Source of the DNA: Mauremys mutica
Lineage: Eukaryota > Chordata > Testudines > Geoemydidae
DNA: 64,000 bases
Direction of reading: 5' to 3'
Assembly (NCBI RefSeq): GCF_020497125.1
Contig: NC_059089.1
Coordinates: forward strand, 26,929,282 to 26,993,281
This document shows, piece after piece, positions 14,248-26,248 of this stretch (its first letter is position 1; each line of letters begins with the position of its first letter). Under the pieces are notes generated by a model. That model ran no database searches. It saw only the letters and a program-made list of their open reading frames with translations, and was not told the origin of the DNA. Made by a program: the position numbers and the translations under genes.

Positions 14248-14984
14248 AATCCCAGCTAGTGTGTGATAATCTGCCAGTCCAATAGTGTTACCCTTGAGTA
14301 TTCAGATGAGGAAACAAATGTACTGCAACAGTGAGTAAACTAAAACCGCACCTGTAAACCCAACCCTGCTGAGATGCCTTTATAAAAAAGGCTATTTTTC
14401 TTGTTACAAGGTATCTAAGCTTCCTTCTCTAGCTAGGATAACTTGTTTGGAATTGTATTTCAGAACCAAAACATAACCAAAATAAATATTTAGCATTTCT
14501 TATGTGATTGCTTTGAAAATAATTTTTCTAAATTTATGGAGTTTCTAGGCATATATTTACAGTAACAAATAAAACAAATCAAACTCCACTCCATAAAAAG
14601 TGCAGCCTAAGGCAGGCATTTTATTTAGGAAAAGCCTAAATAGGGTTTGAAATATACCCTGAAGAACAACAAAGAAGTGAATTCCAGAGATTGGGGGGCT
14701 ACCTGCTCAGATCTCTTCCTCTCCTCCCCTATAAAGGCCCTACGTTCAAATCTTGGGACTGATAGAAAGTGATTCTAGTTGATCCAGGTGTTGGATTGGA
14801 TCATGAGAATAGAGGGAAGTTTCCTTCCTTTCCAGGGAGACACCATAGTCTAAATCTGATCATTCTTTTCTGCCAGTTCTCCACAATGTGGAAAACTACC
14901 ATTTCCAAGCAGAGGCCTCCTAGAGTAACCAGGTTGCTTCGCATACATCAAACTTCAAAACACTATGGTGGAGGAAAATAATTT

Positions 14985-15135
14985 AGTCTTCACAACAGTC
15001 AGAGACAGGTAGGCATGATCACCTCCCCACTTCTGTTTCTCCATTTATAGAAGCAAAAAAAAGATAAGTAATTCACATAAGGCCACAGGTGATGTTTGTG
15101 TTGAAGTCAAGACAAGAACTCCAGCATGGCCGTAT
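14985..15135 (-). mobile_element. MIR-type SINE, degenerate
   Basis: The plus strand reads like the complement of a MIR body: TTCACAACAGTC, GGTAGGCATGATCACC, CCATTTATAGAAG, AAGTAATTCACATAAGGCCACAGG. These match in order the conserved MIR landmarks (TCACAACAACCC, a CCATTTTACAGATG block, AAGTAACTTGCCCAAGGTCACACAG). Divergence is high, as expected for this ancient family. Confidence 0.6.
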
Positions 15136-17915
15136 AGGCATAAGAACTGCACTCCTAGGAAGCATTTATCTCAGGTATCCCATTGTTAATTTCTGATTTG
15201 TATTGTGTTCACTTACTTAAATAAATATATATATAAATAAAAATAGAAAGGATGGATCATTGCTTTAATTATTGCCCACACGCTATCAGCCTGTTTGACA
15301 CACTATAGAATACACAGCTCCCAACATAAAAATTTAAAATGTCATGAGTAGTAAGAATACTGGACTGGAGTGTGCTCCTCCTCCTAAGCATAGGTTTAGT
15401 TTTACTTATATTGATGTAGAAAAGAGCATCCATTAAATCTTTTAGAAGGCCTTAAAACTTTTATTGGTGGGCAACTGGAAAGAGGCTAAAGTGAGAAGTA
15501 GACTTCATATATCTTCTTCCCTCAATTGTTATGATTCAGTTGCCAAAATGATTTTTTTTTTTTTGGTAAAAAAAGGTACAACCAATGGCACTAATAACAT
15601 TGATTCCTCTTGCAGCAGAGACTTAGAATGAGCACAATGCAGAGATTTAGAATAGGAACACTAGTTATGTTTTCTCCAGCCTGTAGAAAACAGTTTTTGG
15701 AGCAGAGAGATTAGAACCTGGAGACCTATTGATGGGAAAGTCTTGCACGCTGATAAGGCTCCCTATGTCTCCTGAAACCACTTTTCTAGGTGGGGATTTT
15801 GCCATTTATAGTTCCTTGGTATGTCATAGCATGCTAAGGCACTATTAATCATACGACTGTATTGTTACCAAGGGGTCAAGGGTCTACAGGTCTTCTCAGA
15901 ACTATAAAATCTAGGATTAAAAGCATCTTTCACATGAATGAGTCATCTCATGTCAAAAGATGAGAGAGAGCTGAAGGAACAAGCCCTGTGTGTATGACTG
16001 GACCTGCACATGCCCACATTCAGCCGCAACAGAACTGTCCTTTATTACTATCGAATGCTTCCTTCAGCTGATGCCCAGTTGTCTGTATTCATTTGGCAAG
16101 GCTCTGTTTTTGAAAATATTCATGTTTCTGCTGGAAAGGGACTGATCTTAGTTCATCATGTTGAGCAAAATGTTAACCATAAAGGTTTACATGGCTGGAA
16201 AGAACAGGGGTTCAACAAGAGACACTTGCTTTCGCGTAGAGCCTCGTCATAATGCAGAGATTCAAACCACACGAGCATCTTGACTAGATCCTCTGTGGAT
16301 TGTTTATTTCTCAACTAGAATATTGTGATTTCAGCTTCTTCCTAGCCATGTTCCACAGAACAGCTTGATTGAGCAATGGTACAAGAACCCAAACTACTGG
16401 GAATGAATAGAACTCCTCCCCCCCTCCCCACATGACATTAAGGGGGGGAAGGAGAGGAAATCTGTCACATGTTGAATGTGGCATTTATAGTCTCGAATCA
16501 ACAGCAATACAGTTTTACTTTGAGGGATAAGATTTGACTGATAGAAGCTTTAATTGCCCCTTTTTCATCTGAGAACACGTGACCCAGAAGTTACCTCAAC
16601 AGCTAATACACATCACTGGGGAAAAATCAACTATTACCGAGCTTATAAGTGTGCACAAGGCAAGTCCTTTCATTTCAGATTTAAATTAAATATGTTATTC
16701 TTACAATAATCTTTTTTTCTCCTAACCCCCAACCCAACCCCATAAAAATATGCAATTGTAATATGGTACTTAAAGGAGGGAAAATGTTAAACCGTAGGCT
16801 CTGGCAGACAGATGGTGCTGAAATTAAACACTGTGGAACCTTGGCAGCTGCACTATGCACTCTTATAAATTCTCACATCATTACTTTGGTGGGAACCCTG
16901 TACAGAGTTGGCATGTGGCCTATATGGCGTGGTTAGGGATTTTCTTGTTTTCTGGTCACCTTAAAAAGCAGTCTCACTCCATGGAGTGGGGAAATAAGGA
17001 CTGCTCCTCATTCCGCTTCCCAATTTGCACAAAAAGTGTATCATATTCCATTTATTAACCTTAAATTAATACTATGAAGAGATAAAAAGGCCTATTCTGC
17101 CAAGTCTAGAAGTTCTTTGAAAGATTTGTTAAGTATGCTTTTTTGAAAAATATTGTCTTGTAGAGAAAAAAGCAATTTTTATGGCACATTTGATGTATAC
17201 AGTTTGCTTAATGGATTACAACTCTGAAAATCGAAGATTGAAAGTCCACTTCGGATCATTCCCAAGAAGGAACACTAATAATTTGACACTTGATAGGATA
17301 TACATCAGTATAGTTCAAGTGTACAATTGCTCCAAAAACTAAGCACTGTTGCTATAGACAAACTATATGAATAGCTTTAGTGTTGGATTAGGTCGTCATC
17401 TCCCTGTATTCAGATAAACTTCACATTTTCCTCATGCTACTGGAACAAACCTTTACATATTAAGTTAGTTAGTGGTGACTCAAAACATTTTACCTGCCAA
17501 GACCCAAGTTCAAGGTTTGTTTCTCCAGCACGAGTGGATGACATTAACAGCAAGACAGAAGTGCTGTGATCTTTACAGCACTTTAGCAAGGTCACCAATT
17601 AAGAAAGAAAAAGAACTTTTGACTCTTAGCAGCTAAGTGACTAGAAGAACTGATCTTAGGTATTTGATTTCTAAGTAGATTTTGCTTGTAATCCTGAAGC
17701 CTTCACATATATGCTCCACTATCCATTTGTGATTTTAGGGTTTGGGGATTGGTTTTTGTTTTGTTTTTTTTAAATACAGAAGTCAATTGCAAAGCAGTTG
17801 AAGGACTATTTACCTTTCTCTTGTCAAATAACAAAAGTACAGTATCAGTTTCATGTGTGTATTATTGCCACATTCTTGTGAATGCATTTCTCGTCTTAGG
17901 AGGTGCATGGAATCC
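15136..17915. other. Intronic stretch without recognised features
   Basis: AT-rich noncoding sequence with short TA/TAAA tracts (about 15219-15243). No splice-flanked open frame, transposon end or RNA gene was recognised. Confidence 0.5.
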
Positions 17916-19668
17916 AGATTCATAGGTTATAAAGCCAGAAGGGACCAGTGTGATCATCTAGTCTGACTTCCTGCTTAACAGGCCATACATAGGACATCCC
18001 TGAATTAATTTGTTTGAATCAGAACATCTCTTTAAAAAAATTCAATCTTGATTCTAAAATTTCTAGTGTTGGAAAATCCACTACAATCCTTAGTAACTTG
18101 TTCCAGTGGTTAATTACACTCACTGCGAATAATTCCCATTTGCTTAGCTTCACCTTCCAGTCATTGGATTATTTTATGCCTTTATTGATAGAGGACTGTA
18201 ATCTACCTGACAATCTTTCCCCATATGGTACAGACTGATCAAGCCACCCTTTAATCTTCTCTTTGTTAGGTTAATACATTGGGCTCACTGAGTCTTTCAA
18301 CATAAGGCAGGTTTTCCAAACTGCACTCATTCTGGTGGCTCCTCTCTGAACCCTTACAAATTTTTCAACATCCTTCTGGACTTGTGTTGACACTAGAACA
18401 GAACACAGTATTCTAATAGTGGCTGCACAAGTGCAAATGCAGAGGTAAAATAACCTCTTGACTCCCACGCCATATTCCCATTTATATATGCAAGAACCTG
18501 ATTAGCCCTTTTGGTGACAAAATTCCTCTGGGAGCTTGTGTTCAGTTAATTTCTCTACCATTGCCCCCCAAGCCTACTTCAGAATCACTGCTTCCCAGGA
18601 TAGAGTTTCCCATCCTGTAAGTATGATCTTCATTCTTAGATTTATGACTATGTTTGGCCACTTTGAAACACTGTCTACTTGCATCCAGCTTACCAAGTAA
18701 TCCAGATTGTTCTGAATCTGTGACCAGTCCTCTTCATTATTTACTGCTCTCCCAGTCTTTGGGTCAGCCAGCTTCATCAGTAATAATTTAAAATTTTCTT
18801 CCAAGTAATTGATAAAAATGTTAAATTGCAAAGGAGCCAAGAAACAACCACTGTAGAAACACACTCAATGATTCTCCCTTTACAGTTACATTGAGAACTA
18901 TCAGTTAGCCAGTTTAAATCCACTGAATGTGTGACATTAGAACGATACAAAAACATTTTCTTAATCAAGATGTTTTGAATTTCCAAGTCAAACGCATTAC
19001 AGAAATCTAAGCTCATTACATCACTTATTTTTAACCAAATCTGTTTTTTCATGAACCCCGTGTTGATTAGCATTAATTATCCTCCTGTAATTCTTTATTA
19101 ATAAAGTCCCAGATCATTATGTTGCCTTGGATTGATGTCAGACTGACAGGCTTATGATTACCCTAGGTCCTCTAATTTACCTTGTTAAAATATTGACACA
19201 TTGGCTTTCTTAGATCCCTCTGGAACTTTCCCAGTGTTCCAAGACTGATCAGAAATTAATATTAATAGTCCAGAGAGCTCATCAATAGTCCAAAAAGCTC
19301 CTCAACCAGCTCTTTTAAAACTCTTGGATGCAGTTTATCCGTACAAGTAAGTGTGGCTCTCAGAGCAGTGCATGCGTCAGTGCAGGCTAGCCCCGTGAGT
19401 AATTACCCTGAGTTCTGGATGGGTTTGTATAGCCCATGCTGAAGTGCACACTGCCATAGATCCACGACTCCAGTACCTGGGCTAAAATAAAGCTAGCTCA
19501 GGTGTATCTACACAAGCTGCAAGCACACCAAGACTGCAATACAGACATATCTTAACGTTAGTAGCTGCTGTTTAATATCCTCCTGAGTTACTTTTGGCAT
19601 GGAAAATATTCATCGTATAAGATGACCATCTTGTTTTCCCAAATACAAAACCAGAACTATTTATTGAT
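17916..19668 (-). mobile_element. CR1 LINE (second subfamily), interrupted
   Basis: The reverse complement of a CR1 3' part starts with a decayed terminus (ATTCATAGGTTATAAAGCC, then GATCATCTAGTCTGACTTCC) and extends into the reverse-transcriptase region. Minus-strand frames at 18574-18864 and 18777-19073 carry RT fragments: DVMSLDFCNAFDLEIQNIL (palm) and LQFNIFINYLEENFKLLL, followed by LADPKTG where the A-D-D catalytic motif should be. The two fragments are in different frames. CR1 homology stops near 19339 and resumes at about 19549 (TAACGTTAGTAGCTGCTG), so about 210 bp of foreign DNA has been inserted, replacing a short piece of CR1. Confidence 0.88.
19340..19548. mobile_element. Non-autonomous DNA element nested in CR1
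   Basis: This segment breaks the CR1 copy at 17916-19668. It is rich in GGCT/AGCC pairs (GCTAGCCCCGTGAG, TAAAGCTAGCTCAGG) and ends in CAATACAGACATATC, resembling the CAATGTAGACATACC termini of reptile MITEs. About 20 bases of the host CR1 seem to be missing at the junction. A perfect target duplication was not found. Confidence 0.6.
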
Positions 19669-20595
19669 ACTACATGTACATGCATGTGCAATGCATAGGA
19701 AACATTTTGTTAATTTAGTTGGCACAGAAAAGACCCCTTTATAGACTAGCAGTTAAAGTTATTTGTATGTCAGAGTCTCAAACACGATAAACATTCATTT
19801 TCTATAACAGATAATCTTGGCTCTTACGAGATGCACACGAGCTGATTTCCACATTTGGATTATTACACAGCTCTCAAACACAAAGCAGAAGAAGATACAG
19901 GCTGCCTTTACAAAAGGAGGAGGAAAGGAAATGGGAATTCATTTTAGTCTTAAATTCAAAGGAAAATGCACAACTGTTTCCTGAATTAGGCATGAAGCCT
20001 GTCAATTTGAATACATTTCTAACTCGCATATACTCATTTAAGAAAAATCCAACTGATTACTTATGCCCTTGTTAGTATGTTCCTTTCTACCACCTGTCAG
20101 TTTCTGAATCACTTCAAAATCCCTTCATGTAATCTCCACTCCTGTCACATTACTTGCTGCTTGCCCCATTAAAGACACACTCAACGAGCCTTTTTCTGCA
20201 CAGACAGATGCAAGTTGAGTTTTTGCTCCACAGACCACAGGCAAAATACACAGACTGACAATTTTCACAAGCACGTATCCAACCCACACTTTTCAGCATT
20301 ACTGCCATGCCGTCTTCTATCTGTAAAACACATTGCTGTACAATATAGTCTTAAAATAGCCACTTTGCATAAGAGACTCCACAAGGGAACAGTGCCATCA
20401 GTGAGGCCCAGATGCTCAATGGTATTTAGGTGCCTAATATTGAAATTATTGGGAGACAGGTGTTTAAATGTTTGAGGACCTGTGTGTTAGTGTCTCATTT
20501 TCATAACCAAGGAAAGCACCCAGAAAGTGGACCCACCATTTCCTTTGTTTTACGAGATCAGCAGTTGAGAGGAGGCCTGGAATTTCAGACAAATT
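19669..20595. other. Noncoding stretch without recognised features
   Basis: Unique-looking noncoding sequence between the CR1 copy and the inverted-repeat element that follows. No feature could be supported. Confidence 0.5.
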
Positions 20596-20802
20596 ACTGT
20601 ATATACTCATTCATAAGCCGGCTTATGAACGGGTACAGAGAGGGAGAGGTGGGACACAGTCCCTCCCACAACAGAGGGAGCATGGAGAGGCAGCACAGCC
20701 AGCAGAGTCAGAAGGGAAGAGACGGGGCCAGAGTCTCTCTGCTTCTGGCCACACTGCTCTCCCTCCAACCTCCGAAGCAGCTGCAGTTCCGGGGCTGGCA
20801 GG

Positions 20803-20965
20803 CTGCAGCCGTGCCGCTTGGCCGTGCCGCCAGGGCACCGGAACACACTGCAGCCATGCCACCTGGCCCAGCCCGCTGGAACATGCTGTGGCCGCGCCAC
20901 CTGGGCTGACCCGCTGGAGCCGACTGTGGCCACGCTACCCAGCCTCCTGGAGCAGCTCCATCCAG
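20803..20965. repeat. GC-rich minisatellite, about 38-bp units
   Basis: Units starting CTGCAGCC or CTGTGGCC begin at 20803, 20848, 20886 and 20924. The last two intervals are 38 bp each, and the first is longer by a partial duplication. Each unit contains GCC(A/G)(T/C)GCC followed by CCCGCTGGA or a variant. It lies within the GC-rich cargo of the inverted-repeat element. Confidence 0.7.
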
Positions 20966-21330
20966 GCCAGAGAGACATCCTCCCCAGATAAGGTGGGAAG
21001 GGATGGGGACAGTGTGGGGGGTCCGGGTTAGGGGTGGGGTCATGTGGGGAGTGGTCACAGGGGTTACACTCCCCTGACTCCCAGCTTCTCTCCCCCAAAA
21101 AATTTCTCCACCAGTTACTGTCCCGGCCCATCAGGGTAAGCAGCTGGCGCAACGGGACACTTATTTACTTAGGTTTACCTCCGTGCCTGCAGACACTTGA
21201 GGTAAACAAACCATCTCGGGCCCCCAGCAGCTTATCCTGATGGCCCAGGAGCCAAAGTTTGCTGACCCCTGAATTATAGGGTCGGCTTATGAATGGGTTA
21301 TAAAATTTTTCCATTTTTACTTATCCATTG

Positions 21331-21350
21331 GGGGGGGTGGGGGGTCATCT
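21331..21350 (+). other. G-run capable of G-quadruplex formation
   Basis: Runs of eight and six G separated by a single T occur close to the right terminus of the TIR element. Two long runs can supply four G-tracts. This is a structural inference from sequence only. Confidence 0.45.
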
Positions 21351-21573
21351 TATAAACGAATCAGCTTGTGATTGAGTATATACGATAGTCTTTCTTTGCC
21401 ATACAAGAAAGACTCTCCCCACCTCACCTAAAGGCTAAACATAATGACTGTGTTTAAAGCTCAGAACAGGGAATCAGGAAATTTGTGTTTTCTTTTGACA
21501 TTGATTCATTGGCTGACCTTGCGGCAAATCACAAACTTTGTGCCTACTGTGTTTTTTGGAATATTTACAAATT

Positions 21574-21623
21574 GTGTGTGTGTATACATATATACACACA
21601 CACACACACACACAATAAATAAA

Positions 21624-21680
<57 letters not shown>
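21574..21680. repeat. (TG)n-(TA)n-(CA)n and (GA)n compound microsatellite
   Basis: A TG run, TATACATATATA and a CA run form a self-complementary stretch (about 21574-21614). An AATAAATAAAA linker follows, then a pure GA/AG run of about 54 bases (21626-21679). Open frames across it (SerLeu or ArgGlu runs) are by-products of the repeat. Confidence 0.95.
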
Positions 21681-21682
<2 letters not shown>

Positions 21683-22872
21683 ACCAAATTAAAAAGTTTA
21701 CGCTTATCTGAACAGCAGGGTAGTAGTGAGTCTTAATGGTTTGTCTACATTTTGGGATCCCAGCATAAATGTGATAAATGGGCATAGTTATTACTTCACA
21801 GAAAGAGGCTAAGGCCAGGCTATTAATGCATGTCCAAAAAAAAAATCCCCAACCTCTGCTCCCCCCCCCACGCACATACACACTTTCCAGAGAAATCCTT
21901 GTACTTCTGACCTTACATCTTAACTAGTAAGATTAGTAGGTCCCTAGTCAACTGCTGTCCTATAGCATTCTTCCAGCAAACAAACAATCTGGTTAGCATG
22001 AAGTTTTAGTCCAATGTACTTTAAAGAAAGCTGTTTGGAAGTTAAGTGTTTTGACAAACTTTTTGGCACTTAAGTAAGCAGAGCCTTTTCTCAAACATAT
22101 CTTACACTGTCATGGAATTATGCCGGTATCACTAAAGCAGAAGTGTAATTAGTAGGCTCTGGCACTGTCAGTCTTTTACTAAGCATCCTGATGAATAGCA
22201 ATGTGCTTTGGCTATCCAGCAAGTTTGCACAGGTAGCTTCATACTTAGTAGTAAATAAATGCCTTAGTTTTTTATCAGAGTAATTTAAATGGGAAGGAGT
22301 GGGACGAGAACGAGGAAGGAAAAATTATTCAAGACACTGTAGTTTTTTGAAGCAGCCAGAAATGGCAAGGCACGTGTGGAGGACAAGGTCTGTTACAATC
22401 ATTGGGCCAGCTTCAGGTGGTGAAGGAACATAATATTTAAAAAGCGGCACTTTCTCTAAGATTTGGCACATCAGTGTAAATCACTAGGGAAGTATAGCTT
22501 TGACAATAATTGTTTCAAGTGTAAACTAAGCTTTCAGATTTTGAAAATACTCTTATGCTGTACACCTTTCTCAACTGCAGAGAAATCTCCTGAAATCTTA
22601 CTGCACTGTAAGAAGCATTCACAAATCCAACAGCTACTGACATCTTCCTCTTGATCTCTAAGAAAGGGTGTATATCTGATATGTATTTCTTAAATCGGTA
22701 TAAAAAATTTCAGTCATTTTAACAGTTAGAGCAAAACAATTCCATGTAGCAAGTGAATGTGCCTCACACAATAGGTGTGATCCTGTCATTGGATTTAGCT
22801 TTACAAGACAAATTCATTTAGTGCCAATAAATGTCTAACATGCCTATGTTACTTTTAGCATACTTGTAGCAC

Positions 22873-22927
<55 letters not shown>

Positions 22928-25240
22928 TTATTTAATTTATTTTTACCTATTTGCCTCATATCTGAGACACTTCTTTCAAGTAAGTATAGTATAGTATTTG
23001 CCAAAGTTTATCAATGTCCACACAAATTGTATATGGAACCTCTATGCATTACAGAAGATTAGTGGGAAACGAAGTATAGCATGTACTTTCTTGCAATGTT
23101 CATTTTTTACACTTAATTTCTTCAAACACATCAGAGGCATGAAAAGCAAATTTGTTACTCAACCTTTAAAAAAATCCTGAAGAATTTTAAAGTTTTTTTT
23201 TTTAAACAGATTGGGAAACGAAACAAAAAATGTGTTTTTTTACTGCTATGACAATTCTGTTTGGCTATTGTTGAATCAAACACCACAAAAATATTCATCT
23301 TCAGGTTAAGAATGAGCAAAATACACTTCTGTCTAAAGGGGCAATTTTTCCACTCATTGCCTGAAAAAAATGACTTAAAATGCACGTCTTCTGAACCATA
23401 ACTGTGTCACAGTGCTACAATACACACTGGCCAATGCTAATCCTATAAAGCAAAGATGAAATTTATCGATCTTAATACATTGTAATTAAATTTAACACAA
23501 ATCTAAATTTACACACTTTAGAAAAATCAGTAGTCCCAGAGAATACATGACTTTCCATGAATCAATTTTTATTTAAAAATGGAAGCTTAATACAATAGAA
23601 CCTTAAAAGCTGTGTTCCTCTATAGTTGCTTACTGTAAAGATCATATGCACAGATTAGAACACATTAAATAGTAATTTAAAGGTATAAACAGATTAGTCC
23701 AAAAACCCTTTCCTGTTGAAGAGCTGAGATTAATATAAAAATCACCACCTGCATTGGTGGCCTAAGTCCATTTGCTTCCAGGAGATACAAAAATATATAC
23801 TGTATTTCACTTGGATTCACAAATGAACTCCAAAGACAATCCTTGGACTCCTGAAAGCCATTGTGCAAGTGATGAGGGAAATGAGCTGCTCAGTGTTCCT
23901 AGAAGTTACAAATATGATTATTTCAAATGTTATTTTTAGTACAGCCTGCAAAACATTTCAATGTGAAGAGAACCTTTAAAAATCAGTGTATCCCCTCCCC
24001 CTACCCAAAAAAGTTTTATTTCTTAAAAACAGAGTTCCCAGATAGCAAATGGTTAAGTTTGAAGATTGTCACTAACTACATTTTTATATCCAAATGAATT
24101 GCAATTTCTAGCTCTCTCAACTTTAGATAAATTCACTTAAGATGCATGGAAGATGCATTTAAAATCCCACATGAAAATAAGCTATTTCCTTGACCCACGC
24201 TTTTTCCTACAATACCTTTTTGGTAAGCTTACTTTTATTTCTAACTGGTAACTAAATGCCTCCCTAAACCGGAATTTTATATAAATAAAAATTAGCTGGC
24301 ATCAATAGCCTGTGTTTGCTAGGCACATAGCCAAAAAAAGCAAGTTGCCTTGGCAGTCAGATTTATTGCATGTCTGCCAATACAGTAAATTCATTAGAAT
24401 TTTGTAAAAGATTTTCACCTGCAATGACCATTCGGAATCAATAACTAATAGCAGAGAGTTGCTGACTGATAGCTAGTGTCTATAAATAGATGCAACACCT
24501 TGCAATGTAAGCTTCTGCAATCAGGGATAGCTTAGCATCTTACACTGTATGCAGGTACAGTCACAGGATAACCTGCTGTCAGAGGAAAACAATTTCCAAA
24601 GCTGGCGATAACACTGTTTTATTGTGGTGGCTATTTTTATTAGCCAGTGTCTGATATAGAGTATGTTTAAATCATTTTGCTGATGGATGCAGCTGTGAAA
24701 GAAGGCAAGTCATTTGTTGATTGGTTGAACCACACAAATCTGTTCTGAGATAGAGAGCAGTTTATACAGAATGGATATATGGAGATAGGTGTTTACGTTT
24801 TTGTGTGGCCTTACTACTTGTATTTAGTAGCCAGTTAAATATCAACTGAGCCAGCAGATTGCCAACATTGGTTGGCTTTAACGCATTAAATATGAGAGAT
24901 TCTGTAACAGGATACAAACGAAGCAAGTGCACTATGCATCCTCAGAGTTCAATGCAGACAATATCTCCTAACCTTAGAGGGTGTCACTAATCTATGAAGT
25001 CATGGACCAGATAAAGTTATACAACCCTGGACCCAGTCCTCCACTACAACCCCCTTGATAATCTAACCTTTATTTTTCCTCCATTCTCCTGGCTACTAAT
25101 GCAGATGGCCAAAGATGCTCACATAGACTCAGGCAGCAGTTGTCCAGTCCAAGCTTCTCTTTACTATCCCCAGGTAATTAGCTCAGTAAAGAGAGCACAG
25201 ATAACAGTACCACAAAGCCATGAAGAAGTCCCCAACTGCA
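21681..25240. other. Intronic stretch with one TG microsatellite
   Basis: Apart from the (TG)n at 22875-22923, no repeat, exon or RNA gene was recognised. 24300-24800 is free of obvious repeat signatures, but nothing visible assigns a function to it. Confidence 0.5.
22875..22923. repeat. (TG)n microsatellite
   Basis: About 24 uninterrupted TG units followed by TATATTTATTTAATTTAT. An open frame beginning with a Met-Cys-Val run here is only the repeat. Confidence 0.97.
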
Positions 25241-25372
25241 GGAAAGGAATACAAGGAAGGCAAGCCATGAATGGAATAAAGCAAGGGGGGAGGAGGAGGA
25301 GAGAGAGAACAAGAGACAAGAAAGAAGAGACCAAAAAAAAGAAAATGGATGGAAAAAAAGGACAGATGTCTG
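25241..25372 (+). repeat. Purine-rich strand-asymmetric tract
   Basis: About 130 bases are dominated by A and G (GGGGGGAGGAGGAGGAGAGA, AAGAAAGAAGAGACC, AAAAAAAAGAAAATGG). This produces a charged Lys/Arg/Glu open frame on plus and a Phe/Leu/Ser one on minus, neither with other coding evidence. Such tracts can form triplex-like DNA. Confidence 0.7.
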
Positions 25373-25932
25373 CTAAGGCAATGGTGTGAAGTGATATGGA
25401 GTTAAGAGTACTAAAGAGTTTGGGAACCACTGTCAGAACAGGAAGAGGAAAAGGGTGTCAAAGACAACACAGGATAAAGGAATTCTATCTAGATGTTTAT
25501 AACATGCTCATCTCAGTAGCATACAAGTACCCCCTAGAGATTAGATAAAGTAGCACAGCAGCTTTACGTTCTCCTCCCCATCCCACTCCACCCCTGAAGG
25601 TTAATAGGATTTTGGTTGTTTCTGCTTTTTCTAAATGTGTGGGGGTCTGGGGAAAAGATGGATTTTATATTTTGTTCAAAATTAAGATCCACAACCACAG
25701 GATAGTTGCAAAGATTACTGCTTATCCTTTGTGAATCTTATCTTTGTCACTGATAATCCCATTGTTTCTAATGAGTATAGTTTTTGTGATGGGTTTTGAT
25801 CTCCAACTATATTGGTCAAAACTTAAGCCCAGCTCACAGAGGACTTTGGACTTTATCCTGAGAGAAATGGAGCTAGTGTAGTGTCCAGAGCAAAGGAACA
25901 AAATGTAGGTTGTTAAAATGTACAGTAAATAC

Positions 25933-26240
25933 CAGGGGTAGGCAACCTATGGCACGGGTGCCGAAGGCGGCACACGAGCTGATTTTCAGTGGCACTCACA
26001 CTGCCTAGGTTCTGGCCACCGGTCGGGGGGGCTCTGCATTTTAATTTAATTTTAAATGAAGCTTCTTAAACATTTTAAAAACCTTATTTACTTTACATAC
26101 AATAGTTTAGTTATATATTATAGACTTATAGAAAGAGACCTTCTAAAAATGTTAAAATGTATTACTGGCACGCGAAACCTTAAATTAGAGTGAATAAATG
26201 AAGATTCGGCACACCACTTCTGAAAGGTTGCCGACCCCTG
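25933..26240 (+). mobile_element. hAT-type MITE with perfect 8-bp target duplication
   Basis: The termini are CAGGGGTAGGCAACCTATGG and, in complement, CAGGGGTCGGCAACCTTTCA, giving an inverted repeat of about 16 bp with the CAGGGGT..GCAACC consensus of hAT elements. The element is flanked by an exact 8-bp duplication, GTAAATAC, at 25925-25932 and 26241-26248, the length hAT transposases make. Length is 308 bp, without coding capacity. A second copy lies at 47241-47543 in the opposite orientation. Confidence 0.93.
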
Positions 26241-26248
26241 GTAAATAC

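Larger units (their letters stand above)
20596..21389. mobile_element. TIR element (GTATATACTC ends) with GC-rich cargo
   Basis: The left end reads ACTGTATATACTCATTCATA. The right end, read in complement, is ACTATCGTATATACTCAATC, so the termini form an imperfect inverted repeat of about 25 bp. Between them lies a GC-rich block (about 20640-21280) quite unlike the surrounding AT-rich DNA. A direct repeat CGGCTTATGAAYGGGT occurs on both sides of this block (about 20628 and 21283), as if the block were inserted into, or duplicated with, a short parental MITE. The long open frames here on both strands follow from GC richness and repeat content; they show no domain. The transposon superfamily could not be decided. 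Confidence 0.65.

Noticed and set aside
20607..21152. A 181-residue open frame on minus and a 159-residue one on plus (20430-20909)
   Set aside because: Both arise from GC-rich minisatellite cargo of a TIR element, overlap each other on opposite strands, and show no domain or splice context.
21444..21881. Open frames of Arg-Glu and Ser-Leu runs
   Set aside because: Produced by the (GA)n and (CA)n microsatellites.
25099..25430. Charged 96-residue frame (plus) and hydrophobic 88-residue frame (minus)
   Set aside because: Both follow from the purine-rich tract; no other coding evidence.
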